From NCBI GenBank assembly GCA_963813415.1, contig CAWEYW010000005.1, positions 1 through 64,000 of the forward strand: DNA of 64,000 nucleotides. The letters are read 5' to 3'. The notes under the pieces are model-generated. The model was given only the letters and a program-made list of their open reading frames with translations, did not search any database and had not been told where the DNA came from. Source of the DNA: CAIWHR01 sp963813415. Lineage in GTDB: Bacteria > Pseudomonadota > Gammaproteobacteria > Burkholderiales > Casimicrobiaceae. Shown piece after piece: positions 1 to 8,266 of this stretch (within the stretch, counting starts at the first letter, position 1; every line of letters begins with the position of its first letter). Both the position numbers and the translations under genes were made by a program.

Positions 1-48
1 CCGACCTTTAATCGGGTCATGCGGGTTCGACCCCCGCCCTGGGCACCA
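1..48 (+). tRNA. 3' part of a tRNA gene (truncated by window edge)
   Basis: The T arm is visible as GCGGG (21-25), loop TTCGACC and CCCGC (33-37). It is followed by a 7-nt acceptor strand CCTGGGC (38-44), discriminator A and an encoded CCA (46-48). Upstream, CCGA (1-4) pairs with TCGG (12-15) around a 7-nt loop CCTTTAA, which would place anticodon TTT (Lys) at 7-9. Position 33 would then be C instead of the near-universal U. The acceptor strand is also unlike usual bacterial tRNA-Lys, which ends CGACCC-ACCA. The amino-acid identity is therefore unresolved. The D arm and 5' end lie outside the window. A tmRNA 3' end was considered but the acceptor strand does not fit. Confidence 0.7.
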
Positions 49-283
49 TGAAACAGATGCTCACGCCGAAGCCTTCGGATCGACGCACCGGGACGCGCTT
101 ATCAAAGCAGACCCAAGGTCGGGTGGCATCCCTCGTGCGCGCAAAGGGACGATGTACTCATCCGACTAATGCGGTGCGGGCGGTCAGTGCCTGTAGCTCG
201 AACTCGCTGCAAAGGCGCGTGCCTATCCGTAACGTCTGTCGTGGTTACGATCCGAGGCGGGCTACCACCAGGGGCGTTAGGCG

Positions 284-1285
284 ATGGCAAATCCGGGCCA
301 AAGCGTGAGCGGAGGATCGCCTGGAGCACCTCATGGCGACGATGATGGCTATGGCCGTGCGCAGCCGTTGGCCGAGAAGGAGCAAGGCCAACCGGACTCC
401 CCGGTGTCCCTGTTGATCCCGGTGTACAACCCACGGTTCTTCGCTGCGGCGTTTTCCAGTGCTACAGCGCAAACGTACCGCAACGTCGAGATTGTTGTAG
501 GCGATGACTCGCCGGGGGGCGAGATACGATCAATTGTGCAGAGCGCACACGATGCTCGCACCCGGTATATCAGGAATCCCGTCCGGCTCGGGTTCCATCG
601 CAACTTCGAAATGCTCCTTGCACAGGCGCAAGGTCGGTATATAAAATTCCTCAACGACGACGACGTTCTCCATCCAGAGTGCGTGCAGGAAATGGTCGGG
701 GCGTTCGAAGCGCTCGGCAGCCGCATCTCGTTGGTAACCAGCCGCCGGCATCCGATCGACGAACTTGGCGCACTCTTGCCTGACACCGGACCTACGCGCC
801 CCCTTCATCCGAAAAATTGCTTCTTTGAAGGGCGACGGTTCGGCAACGCGTTGCTGCTGGCAAGTGAAAACCTCATCGGTGAGCCTTCTGCGACCTTGTT
901 CAGACGCACCGATGTCGATGCACGCTCCGGAGGGCTATTCTGCCTCGCGGGGCGCGAGTACACCTGCCTCGCGGATCTCGCCCTCTGGCTGCGATTACTC
1001 ACCAAGGGCGGGATGGCCTATATCGCACGACCGCTTTCCTACATCCGTGTGCATAACGCGCGTCTGCAACACTCTCCCGAAATCGCGGCCCGGTGCCTTT
1101 CGGAGCGGGTGTATTTGCCGACAGATGCCCGTTCGCTGGGCTTTGTCGATCGCCACGAGGACTATGCTGCCTGTCTGGCGCGCGCGACTGACATCGTGCG
1201 ACGCCACCTCGCCCGCGCGGCTCCGGAACCGGCTGTTCGGGAGATCCTGGAACAGGCGCTGCGCACTGCGGCAGATCAGTCGTAA
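284..1285 (+). CDS. family 2 glycosyltransferase
   Basis: This is a predicted GT-A fold glycosyltransferase of 333 aa that transfers a sugar from a nucleotide-sugar donor to an unknown acceptor, probably in the cytoplasm. After about 40 low-complexity residues the GT2 start is seen as VSLLIPVYNP (about 41-50). It is followed by the donor-site region IVVGDDSPGG (about 70-79) and the metal-binding DxD-like stretch FLNDDDVLHPE (about 122-132). There are no membrane segments. The long polar N-terminus suggests the true start may lie downstream of the ATG at 284, where the Shine-Dalgarno is weak. It stands alone just after the tRNA, with no other polysaccharide genes, which would suit a remnant of a tRNA-linked insertion (inference). 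Confidence 0.75.
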   Translation: MANPGQSVSGGSPGAPHGDDDGYGRAQPLAEKEQGQPDSPVSLLIPVYNPRFFAAAFSSATAQTYRNVEIVVGDDSPGGEIRSIVQSAHDARTRYIRNPVRLGFHRNFEMLLAQAQGRYIKFLNDDDVLHPECVQEMVGAFEALGSRISLVTSRRHPIDELGALLPDTGPTRPLHPKNCFFEGRRFGNALLLASENLIGEPSATLFRRTDVDARSGGLFCLAGREYTCLADLALWLRLLTKGGMAYIARPLSYIRVHNARLQHSPEIAARCLSERVYLPTDARSLGFVDRHEDYAACLARATDIVRRHLARAAPEPAVREILEQALRTAADQS

Positions 1286-1452
1286 CCGCAGCCAGTCTGT
1301 GCTCCGCGGGTAACAGGGTCTGCACGCGTGCGTTTGCGCAAGGTGAGCGCCCCAGATGACGCGGGACTCGAAATCCGCTTTTTCCAGGGCCTCCGGCCGA
1401 CTCGAGCATTGGCTGAGGCGGCACGATTTGGCACGCGATCCTCGGGGCGCTC

Positions 1453-2343
1453 CTATGCCTCCCAAATCGGGAGATCGATGGCATCGGCGGTCTCGCGCTG
1501 CAGGCCGGCATGGTCAGCCGAGGCGTCCACCATGCCGACCTCCAATGGGCTGAATACCCTCTCCGCGACTTCAGCCGCAAGACACTCACACCAATCCGGT
1601 ATGGCGAAACAATCGCCGGGTTCACCGCGGGTGTCGACCTCAGCGACACGAGTCCCCATCTCGGGACGGGAGCCGCGCGGCGCCAGTCCGGACAACACGC
1701 CGGTCGCCGGCGCAGTGAGGATGGCAGTCCCGATGGCCGCGATTGTCTGGCCGGTCACCACGAAATCGCCAATCGTGTTTCTGGACTGAAACCGGCCCGG
1801 GCATGGCGCGTACAGCGCTATACGAGAAGGCTCGGATGCGAGGGGATCACATGCCTGCGAGCCGAGATCTGGTGGCGTACGCTTCAGCGCTCGGGGAGCA
1901 CGACGACAAATGGTGATGTGTGCGCTGTCACCCGGGATGTACCACGGTCCGATACCGACGGTGAGCACGCCATCAGGCGCCGAAGCAATCAGGTCGGGCG
2001 ATGTGCCGGCATGCAGGCAGCGGGTGTCGATCACGATCCCGGCATTCAATGCGGCGGCCACACCGGGCCAGGACCATGTCGTCGCTGCAACGGTCGGCCG
2101 GTTCGCAAGAACCGTAGGAATGCTGCGCACGCTGGCACAGAACGTGGCTTGGACGCCTTCGACGCAGGCACTTCCGAAATACCAGGCGTCGGTGAAAGCC
2201 ATTCCGCGCCTGATCCAGGGCGGATCGACCTCGTCGCAAAGAACGACCCCCAGTCCCGATTTGGTGAGGCGGACGGCGATTGCCGATCCGAGTTCTGCCG
2301 AGCCGATTACGACGGCAAGTAACCGAGAGCGAGCTGCGCGCAT
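1453..2343 (-). CDS. yqeB: YqeB/EF2563-family selenium-dependent molybdenum hydroxylase system protein
   Basis: This 296-aa protein matches the YqeB family, accessory proteins found with selenium-dependent molybdenum hydroxylases and XdhC-like factors; their biochemical role is not established. Recognisable family blocks are a Rossmann-like N-terminus (VVIGSAELGSAIAVRL, about 11-26), the PPWIRRGMAFTDAWYFG block (about 41-57), CVEGV, an IDTR block, and GIGPWYIPGDSAH (about 131-143). A C-terminal stretch has IGDFVVTGQTIAAIG and VLSGLAPRGSRPE. The usual glycine-rich GAGDLATG is altered to GSAELGSA, so nucleotide binding may be weakened. A good AAGGAG site precedes the ATG but is partly inside a hairpin (2351-2369). 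No molybdenum hydroxylase genes are nearby; an XdhC homologue lies 28 kb away. Confidence 0.7.
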   Translation of the reverse strand: MRAARSRLLAVVIGSAELGSAIAVRLTKSGLGVVLCDEVDPPWIRRGMAFTDAWYFGSACVEGVQATFCASVRSIPTVLANRPTVAATTWSWPGVAAALNAGIVIDTRCLHAGTSPDLIASAPDGVLTVGIGPWYIPGDSAHITICRRAPRALKRTPPDLGSQACDPLASEPSRIALYAPCPGRFQSRNTIGDFVVTGQTIAAIGTAILTAPATGVLSGLAPRGSRPEMGTRVAEVDTRGEPGDCFAIPDWCECLAAEVAERVFSPLEVGMVDASADHAGLQRETADAIDLPIWEA

Positions 2344-2350
2344 TTTGGCT

Positions 2351-2369
2351 CCTTCGTCACGGACGAAGG
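2351..2369 (-). promoter_or_regulatory. 8-bp perfect inverted repeat overlapping the yqeB-like ribosome binding site
   Basis: CCTTCGTC and GACGAAGG flank a 3-nt loop (2359-2361). In the minus-strand RNA the 3' arm contains the first bases of the AAGGAG Shine-Dalgarno that lies 5-6 nt before the ATG at 2343, so the structure could occlude ribosome loading. A protein operator is the alternative. That the stem occludes the site is inference from position and perfect pairing. Confidence 0.5.
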
Positions 2370-2653
2370 GCAGCGTAGCGCGCCAGTGTTACCGCATCGT
2401 GTCAATGCGCACGGACGTAAGGCCTGCAAGGAACGACGCGCTGGCGCTCGGCCTGCAATGGAAGCGACTTGTTGTCGATGCATGCACTCCCGGCCGCAAG
2501 TTTCGGTGGTCACTTCGGCGGTTGATCTGACCTAACCGCGGCAACGGCGCCGAGCCGCAGCGATTCAGAACACGAGCGGCCACGACGCCTACGGCGCCGC
2601 CCACTTGCAATGACGAGCGCACGTCGTGACCGTACTTCAACTGCGGCTTCGTT
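2370..2653. other. intergenic stretch with no gene recognised
   Basis: Open frames exist on both strands but none has family-like composition or a convincing start. No RNA gene or repeat was seen. Confidence 0.5.
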
Positions 2654-2905
2654 TCAGCTAACGTCAGCCTCGATCGCCGGACGAAGTTCTGCGGTCGCAA
2701 CCCCACGGCGTAGAACGCGCGGAAGAATGCGCGCCGCCAAAGGGATCGTACTGAGCGCGCCGATGGCCAGCAGGCCCAAACCCAGTGCGCGCCGCTGGCG
2801 CGCAGTCAGGTGACCTGCGACCAGAAGGCCGACTCCGATACCGCCAAGCGCGCGCGTGCCGGCGACCAGCATGAGCTCTGGAAAACTGACGGCGAGGCGA
2901 ACCAT
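2654..2905 (-). CDS. small membrane protein of unknown function
   Basis: This predicted 83-aa protein begins at the ATG at 2905, chosen because GGAGGT lies 6 nt upstream; a longer frame back to 2959 lacks a ribosome site. Two hydrophobic stretches are visible, roughly residues 10-32 (LMLVAGTRALGGIGVGLLVA) and 40-60 (ALGLGLLAIGALSTIPLAA), separated by a basic loop HLTARQRRA. This suggests two membrane helices with an inside loop. The tail (about 60-83) is polar. No family was recognised. It is a single gene, divergent from the DUF1326 gene. Confidence 0.55.
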   Translation of the reverse strand: MVRLAVSFPELMLVAGTRALGGIGVGLLVAGHLTARQRRALGLGLLAIGALSTIPLAARILPRVLRRGVATAELRPAIEADVS

Positions 2906-3202
2906 CGGGACACCTCCAAAGTGGCAGACGCAACATGCGCAGCTTACCGCGTCGAGCACGTACGCGCCTCACGGTGTTAACGCAGGGACATCAGGACGGC
3001 TGAGCGCCACCGTGATTTCAGCGTTGAACAGTGGTCACCCGTCAGTAGCACTTCACCGCACAAATGCGTACGACCTGAACGACGTAGCGTGCGGAAACTT
3101 CTAGTTGTTCGCACGTGGCAGCTTCGACTCCTGCTGAGCGCAGATGGCTCACGGCCGGAGATCGAAGCACCGGCTCGCGATCGACTCCACTTGGCCAGAT
3201 CC
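2906..3202. other. intergenic stretch upstream of the DUF1326 gene
   Basis: No gene was recognised here. The stretch presumably holds the promoter of the leftward small membrane gene. The rightward promoter begins at 3203. Confidence 0.5.
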
Positions 3203-3232
3203 TTGCCGGCGGATCGTTGATCGGCCTATAAT
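3203..3232 (+). promoter_or_regulatory. predicted sigma-70 promoter of the DUF1326 gene
   Basis: TTGCCG (3203-3208) and a perfect TATAAT (3227-3232) are separated by 18 bp. They lie 33 bp upstream of the ATG at 3265, which has an AAGGAGG Shine-Dalgarno. Confidence 0.6.
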
Positions 3233-3264
3233 TTTCGGCACCCTTTGGATGAAGGAGGCGTGAC

Positions 3265-3888
3265 ATGGCCGCATCCGCGTGGCAGGTCCAGGGACAGTAC
3301 TACGAGAACTGCAGTTGCGACTTCGTGTGTCCGTGCGTGCCCGGACAGATGCAGGCGAAACCCACCAAGGGTTCGTGCACCTTCGCGATGGCGTTCAAAA
3401 TAGAGCGCGGCCGCTTCGGCGACATCCCGCTCGACGACCTTGGATTCGTCGTCGTCGCCGTCACACCCGAGGAAATGGCGAAGGGAAACTGGTCGGTGGG
3501 CGTGGTCGTGGACGAGCGCGCGAGCGCCGAGCAGCGCGACGCCATCACGGGGATCGCGAGTGGCTCCGCCGGCGGGCCGATGGCAGCGCTCGGGGGATTG
3601 GTCGGCAAGTTTCTGGGCGTGGAGTCGGCGCCGATCGAGTTCCAGCAGGATCCCGCGTCGTGGTCGGTGAAAGCGTCGAACATGATCCGCCTGGCGGGCA
3701 AGCCCGCCACCGGCTTGAATCCCGACGCGCCCCCCATGCAGCTGACGAACACCGGCCATCCGGCCGTCGACACGTTCACTCTCGCGCGGGCCTTGGACAG
3801 CCACGTGGCGGCACTGGGCGTATCGTGGGCCGACGCTTCCGGCCGAAACAACGCCCAGTACGCGCCGTTCGCCTGGAAAAACGCCTAG
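3265..3888 (+). CDS. DUF1326 domain protein
   Basis: This 207-aa soluble protein spans the DUF1326 family. The diagnostic N-terminus has a cysteine cluster in ENCSCDFVCPCVPG (about residues 14-27) followed by CTFAMAFKIERGRFGDIPLDD. The cysteines suggest metal or redox chemistry, but the family function is not established. The start is fixed by a strong AAGGAGG 7 nt upstream of the ATG and a good promoter. It is convergent with a DUF2182 membrane protein only 18 nt away. These two families commonly occur side by side, which suggests a shared, possibly metal-related, job (inference). Confidence 0.85.
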   Translation: MAASAWQVQGQYYENCSCDFVCPCVPGQMQAKPTKGSCTFAMAFKIERGRFGDIPLDDLGFVVVAVTPEEMAKGNWSVGVVVDERASAEQRDAITGIASGSAGGPMAALGGLVGKFLGVESAPIEFQQDPASWSVKASNMIRLAGKPATGLNPDAPPMQLTNTGHPAVDTFTLARALDSHVAALGVSWADASGRNNAQYAPFAWKNA

Positions 3889-3906
3889 CCCCGGAACGCT
3901 GTCCCG

Positions 3907-4695
3907 TCAGCGGAATGCCATCCACAATGCGAAGGCGAGCAGAGCCACTCCGCTCGCTTTCGCTGTCTGCTCGCCGAATGGGGCAAATTTTTCCAGGAGC
4001 ACCCATAGCGTCAACGCCACGATGACGAACAGATTCATGACACCGCCGGCGAACAGTAGCAGCATCAACGCCCAGCAGCACCCCAGACAATAAGTCCCGT
4101 GTCGGGCGCCGAGTCGGAACGCGCCCCACGTGCCTGGGCGCCAATGCTGCAGCAAGTAGGACAGCGGCGAACGACACACGCGCAGGCATGCACGCTTTAG
4201 CGGTGTCAGCTGATACAGGCCCGCAATGGTCAGGAGGGCGACAGCGGCGACGGGTGTCTCCGGCTCCATCATGGCGTTCAGGACGAGGAAGGACGACAGG
4301 ACTCGCTGCAACACCGTCGCCGCTACGCTGAACAGCACCCAAACGAGCCCGTAGCCTGCCGCCATCGCGTACGTCTTGCGGGCGACCTGTGCATCGTTGC
4401 TGGTGCGCAGCGCTCCGGCATACAGGAGGAGCAGCGGGCTGGCCGAGGGCAGCATCATTGCCGTCATCATCACCGTCCACATCGCCCAGAGCAGCAGCAG
4501 GTGCGGAGCGTCCCAGACCGGGGTCATCATCCACGCTGAGAGTCCCTGCATGCTGCCGTACATGTCGCGCGCCATGAGCGCGATCCATGTCCAGGAAATG
4601 AGCGGGATGACGACAAGCAGCGTCGTGGTAACGACGCGCTCGTGCTTCAACGCCGCCTCGAGTAATGTGCGGCCCTCGGTTGCCCGACTCAGCAT
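3907..4695 (-). CDS. DUF2182 predicted metal-binding integral membrane protein
   Basis: This 262-aa polytopic membrane protein matches DUF2182. Hydrophobic helices are seen near residues 22-42, 65-95 (including the Met-rich MWTVMMTAMMLP), 112-135, 145-163 and 210-262. Conserved-looking cysteines occur in CLRVCRSP (about 169-176) and YCLGCCWAL (about 202-210), the latter at the start of a membrane helix. The family is described as a predicted metal-binding membrane protein without known substrate. It converges on the DUF1326 gene, its usual partner, although here the two are on opposite strands instead of in one operon. Confidence 0.85.
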   Translation of the reverse strand: MLSRATEGRTLLEAALKHERVVTTTLLVVIPLISWTWIALMARDMYGSMQGLSAWMMTPVWDAPHLLLLWAMWTVMMTAMMLPSASPLLLLYAGALRTSNDAQVARKTYAMAAGYGLVWVLFSVAATVLQRVLSSFLVLNAMMEPETPVAAVALLTIAGLYQLTPLKRACLRVCRSPLSYLLQHWRPGTWGAFRLGARHGTYCLGCCWALMLLLFAGGVMNLFVIVALTLWVLLEKFAPFGEQTAKASGVALLAFALWMAFR

Positions 4696-4800
4696 GCGTG
4701 AATGTTACCGCCGCCGATGGCGTCAGCGTCGAATTCTGTTCCGGCTCCAGTCGTCACTTCACCGCGCCGATCGGCCCCCGCACCCATGGAACATCCTGCG

Positions 4801-5139
4801 CTATGCGGGCACCCCGGCCACCGCGTCTGCGGCGCGGTCTTCGAAGAGAATGTCGAGCAGCGTGCGGGTCTCCTGCAGCGCCACCTCGGCCGCCTCTGCG
4901 CAGGATCGTTCGTGCATGACCCAGAAGTGCGTGTGTTCGCGCCCGCTGATCGGGCTGACGGTCTCCGCGCTGACCTGCGTATCGCCGTCCGGCCGGAGCG
5001 CGGCGATCACCCGAACCGCAATGCCGCGGTAGTGCACGAGCAACGTGGCATAGCCAGCATGGATCGACAGTTCCCGGGAAAAGGGGCGGTCGACCGCGCT
5101 GTCGAGTCCCGGCGCGTCAGGGTGGATGGGATCGAGCAT
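4801..5139 (-). CDS. small hypothetical protein
   Basis: A 112-aa soluble protein of no recognised family. It has mixed composition with a helical C-terminal half (CAEAAEVALQETRTLLDILFED). There is no signal peptide or membrane segment. The Shine-Dalgarno before the ATG is weak, so the start is uncertain. It is probably single-gene, between the DUF2182 gene and a CBS protein. Its amino-acid composition looks like real coding sequence more than the Arg-rich antisense frames around it. Confidence 0.45.
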   Translation of the reverse strand: MLDPIHPDAPGLDSAVDRPFSRELSIHAGYATLLVHYRGIAVRVIAALRPDGDTQVSAETVSPISGREHTHFWVMHERSCAEAAEVALQETRTLLDILFEDRAADAVAGVPA

Positions 5140-5364
5140 GAGGCGTTCTGGCCGAATTCCCGCAGCATAAGTGTGGTCGCGGCAGGCGTGGCTTGATCCA
5201 GCGCACCTAATCGGTGATCAGGAGGCCTCTTTTCGGCGATCTCTTGAGCGCCGGCAAACGGAGCACGACTTCTGCGCGGAGTGGGCCGGGCGGGCGCAAG
5301 TCTTGACGCGCGTCGCGCTCGGAGCGCTCAATGCAGGCGCCGACCTGTCAGGGAGCTCGCCAAT

Positions 5365-5790
5365 ATGCCGATCCGATCCGTGCGCTCAGTCGTTGTCGGA
5401 CAACCGCCTCTCGCCGCACCAGCAGGCGCGACCGTCTTCGAGGCGACCATCCTGATGAAACAACAGGGCAAAGGCGCGTTGCTGGTCCTCGATGGCACGC
5501 GTCTGATCGGGATCGTGACCGAGCGGGACGTGGTTTTTCGAGTTGTCGCCGCCGGCCGTGATCCGAGGAAGACCCGGCTCGCTGACGTGATGACACCGCA
5601 GCCACAGACCATTCACCCGGACAAGCCATTCGTGCATGCGTTGCGGATCATGCACGAGGGCGGCTTCCGGCATCTGCCGGTCATGGAAGACGACCGGCCG
5701 CTCGGTGTCGTATCGGCACGAGACGCGCTCGACGACGACTTCTACGACTTGCGCGCCGACCTTGCGCAGCGAGTCGACGAGCAGGACTGA
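5365..5790 (+). CDS. tandem CBS domain protein
   Basis: This 141-aa protein consists of two CBS domains (about residues 8-65 and 75-130), a Bateman module that typically binds adenosyl ligands and reports energy state. Typical CBS strings are GALLVLDGTRLIGIVTERD in the first repeat and FRHLPVMEDDRPLGVVSARD in the second, linked by LADVMTPQPQTIHPD. No effector domain is attached. The start at the ATG at 5365 has GGGAG about 9 nt upstream; an ATG at 5281 in frame would add an Arg-rich extension foreign to the family. It is convergent with the sensor kinase gene. Confidence 0.85.
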   Translation: MPIRSVRSVVVGQPPLAAPAGATVFEATILMKQQGKGALLVLDGTRLIGIVTERDVVFRVVAAGRDPRKTRLADVMTPQPQTIHPDKPFVHALRIMHEGGFRHLPVMEDDRPLGVVSARDALDDDFYDLRADLAQRVDEQD

Positions 5791-5824
5791 TCCCTGACCG
5801 GGCGGCACGGCTCGCGCCCGGCAT

Positions 5825-7264
5825 TCACATGCGCGATGTCTGCGTGGCCGCGTGCATCTCACCGCCGGCCGCGCCGACACGAAAGCGCGCAGTGACGCGC
5901 GTGCCGACGTTGCCGGGTCCTGCGCCAACGTGAAAGGAACCACCGAGCTTGTGGGCGCGCTCGCGCATGCCGACCAGTCCAAGCCGGCCCTTGTCGGAGC
6001 GTTCCGCGCCAATGCCAACCCCATCATCGATGACATGCACCGTCAGCATGGATGCACGCCGCCGTAACATGATCGCGATGTGCTTGCCGTTGGCATGCTT
6101 CAGCACGTTCGAGATCGCCTCCTGGACGACTCGGTAAGCCGCGATGGCCACAGGGGGCGGCAAGCCGTCCATTCCCCCCTGCACGGTAAGCTGGAATGCC
6201 ACCGGCGCATTGGTCAGCCGTTCCCTGAGCAGTCCACGAATGGCCGCTTCGAGTCCAAGGTGGTCGAGCACGGTGGGGTGCAACGAGTTGATGATCCGGC
6301 GATGCGCCAGCGTGAGATCGTTGAGTGCGACTTTGATCCGCGGCCACGTCGACTGCGCGAGCGGGTTATGACCGGTGCCCGCGCTTTCGAGTCTGGCACA
6401 GTCCATACGGAGCGCCGCCAGTTCGCTCCCGATCTGGTCGTGTATGTCCCTCGCGAGCTCCGCGCGTTCTTCCTCGCGCACCGAAAGCAGGTGCTGCGAC
6501 AGTTCTGTCAGTTCGGCAGTACGCCGCCGGATCGTGTCTCCGAGGGACGCATTCGCGGCCGCCAGCGCCCGGCTGGCGTCCGCGTTCCTCTTGATGTAAT
6601 GGCGCAGCAGCGCACCGAAGGCCAGGAGGACCGACGCGACGGAAAATGCCGCCAACAGGTTGAAGCGTCGCGCCTCCTGCAACTCGCGCAGGATGGATGT
6701 GCGGCGCTCGAGCACCGAGCGCGTCAGCTGCTCCCGTTGCGTATTGATGCCGGCCTGCAACGCTGCGTTCGCCGCGCGCCCGAGGTCGGGCCCGGCTTCG
6801 GCCAGGGCCGCTTGTCGCTGCCCTGCCTCGATGCTGGCAACGATCGACTCCAGCGATCCCAGATAGGCGCGCGCCTGCGCCACGATCGCATCGGTGGAGC
6901 CCGCAACCCCTGGACCATCGCTCATCTTGTCCAGAAGCGACCGGCTGGCTGCGGCTGCCGCGGTGTACGGAATCAGATGATCCCGGTTGCCCGACAACAG
7001 GAAGGCACGAGCTCCGCTGGTTGCCTCGTCGAGTGCGTTGTCCAGATCGAGGAGATCCGTCAGGGTTTCGCGCTGCTGCCCCGTGGCGATGAAGCTATCC
7101 TGGATGGACGCGCCGTAACGATCGTTCAGGGACGCCGCCACGGCCACCAGCAGCACTGCCAGCGCGAATCCTCCGGCAGCGATGGCCGGCAGGAACCGCA
7201 CGCCACCTGGCCGCAGGTCGTGCCACGTTGCAGACCATCGCCGCAGGAAGGAAGGCAAGCCCAT
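5825..7264 (-). CDS. CHASE3-type sensor histidine kinase (HisKA_3 family)
   Basis: This 479-aa membrane kinase of a two-component system has TM1 at about 24-45, a periplasmic helical CHASE3-like sensor region (about 46-198), TM2 at about 202-220 and a coiled linker. The dimerisation/phosphoacceptor segment is EERAELARDIHDQIGSEL with His275, followed by an HATPase domain with N-box QEAISNVLKHA (381-391) and G1 box DDGVGIG (413-419). This is the NarX/DegS class that signals to LuxR-type regulators. No response regulator is adjacent; the only LuxR-type protein in the window (29.2 kb) has no receiver domain. The input signal is unknown. Confidence 0.9.
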   Translation of the reverse strand: MGLPSFLRRWSATWHDLRPGGVRFLPAIAAGGFALAVLLVAVAASLNDRYGASIQDSFIATGQQRETLTDLLDLDNALDEATSGARAFLLSGNRDHLIPYTAAAAASRSLLDKMSDGPGVAGSTDAIVAQARAYLGSLESIVASIEAGQRQAALAEAGPDLGRAANAALQAGINTQREQLTRSVLERRTSILRELQEARRFNLLAAFSVASVLLAFGALLRHYIKRNADASRALAAANASLGDTIRRRTAELTELSQHLLSVREEERAELARDIHDQIGSELAALRMDCARLESAGTGHNPLAQSTWPRIKVALNDLTLAHRRIINSLHPTVLDHLGLEAAIRGLLRERLTNAPVAFQLTVQGGMDGLPPPVAIAAYRVVQEAISNVLKHANGKHIAIMLRRRASMLTVHVIDDGVGIGAERSDKGRLGLVGMRERAHKLGGSFHVGAGPGNVGTRVTARFRVGAAGGEMHAATQTSRM

Positions 7265-7543
7265 ATCGAGGCACGGTGAAGGACGGATGGGATACGACGA
7301 CCGCGGCCCGCTGCGAGCGTTGCACGACGACCTTGAGCTTCACACTACACCGCAGCGGCGTTGCAGCAACACCGGATTATGTCAAGAAAGGTGCGATCGG
7401 AAGCAGGCTCGAGGATCGCTGCAGTGGCGACCCACAGCCCTATCGACACCGCCATCGCCTACCTCCAACGGGAGGCGGCAGGCGTGCTCCCGGCCGCGAT
7501 GACCACGGCACCTATCGACGGTATTGCGGTCCAGACCGCCTGT

Positions 7544-8125
7544 CTATTGCAGCGTCCCGACCTTGCCATTGCGCCGCATGATCTCGGTGCGCAGCAAGGC
7601 GAACTGCTCGCGTGCTTCGGACGCAATCAACCCGGCCGCAAGCGCGACCGGAACCCAGTCAGCCGGGACGTACTCCCCGTGGTTGTGCAAGCGCGAGCCG
7701 GTCCTCGTGGGCACGAGGCGCGTGGTCGACACGGCCTCCTTGAGCGTACCGCTGAGCAGGTGAGTACGGATCTCGATGGGCGGCACGAGTACGACTTCGC
7801 GCACATTCTCGAACGCGAACGAAAACGGGCCGCGCCGGGCGCGCCCTTTCTGCAGGACGCGCAGCCGATTGCCATCGCGGCTCAACACCCGGCTTTCGAC
7901 GAGGTCCGGCAGGAAATCGGTCATGTGTTCGTAGTCGGCGAGCGTTGGCCACGCTTCGTCGGGCGAGACCTCCAGAGGCAGGTCCACATCGATCACCACC
8001 CACGACCCGCGGTGCTCCACCTTGACGACGATATCGTCCGCATCGGGCGCAGCGAAGGCGCCAAGCGAAAACGCTGCAAGCATTGTGGCGAGCAGGGTAT
8101 TCAGCACGATAAGCGCTGATCGCAT
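7544..8125 (-). CDS. secreted SRPBCC (polyketide cyclase/START-like) protein
   Basis: A 193-aa protein with an N-terminal signal peptide (hydrophobic LIVLNTLLATMLAAFSLGA, likely cleavage after AFA near residue 26). It is followed by a START-like lipid-binding fold of the cyclase/dehydrase group, seen in SPDEAWPTLADYEHMTDFLPDL and SRVLSRDGNRLRVLQKG. A periplasmic, probably hydrophobic ligand-handling role is inferred; no ligand can be named. The ATG at 8125 was chosen so the signal peptide is at the N-terminus; a frame reaching 8173 would add a polar extension. It lies downstream of the phasin gene on the same strand, but a terminator hairpin separates them. Confidence 0.75.
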   Translation of the reverse strand: MRSALIVLNTLLATMLAAFSLGAFAAPDADDIVVKVEHRGSWVVIDVDLPLEVSPDEAWPTLADYEHMTDFLPDLVESRVLSRDGNRLRVLQKGRARRGPFSFAFENVREVVLVPPIEIRTHLLSGTLKEAVSTTRLVPTRTGSRLHNHGEYVPADWVPVALAAGLIASEAREQFALLRTEIMRRNGKVGTLQ

Positions 8126-8216
8126 GGCCGTGTGACCGTCGCCGAAGGTAGTACGTTCACAACGCGTGCGCACGACGCGTGCCGCCAGGCTCGGCCGGGA
8201 CCGGCATTGCGAAACA

Positions 8217-8252
8217 AGACCGCCGGGCGCCCGGATGCGCGTCCGGCGGTCT
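8217..8252 (-). terminator. Rho-independent terminator after the phasin gene
   Basis: A 10-bp perfect stem (AGACCGCCGG 8217-8226 with CCGGCGGTCT 8243-8252) is followed, reading the minus strand, by a short T-rich tail TTGTTTC. It lies 14 bp beyond the phasin stop codon. Confidence 0.7.
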
Positions 8253-8266
8253 ACGACACCGCAGCC

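Noticed and set aside
1..48. tmRNA (ssrA) 3' end
   Set aside because: The acceptor strand CCTGGGC is not the usual tmRNA end and an anticodon-arm-like stem-loop precedes it.
1510..2322. A 270-codon + strand frame and overlapping frames opposite the YqeB-like gene
   Set aside because: The minus strand has a family match and a good ribosome site; the + frames do not.
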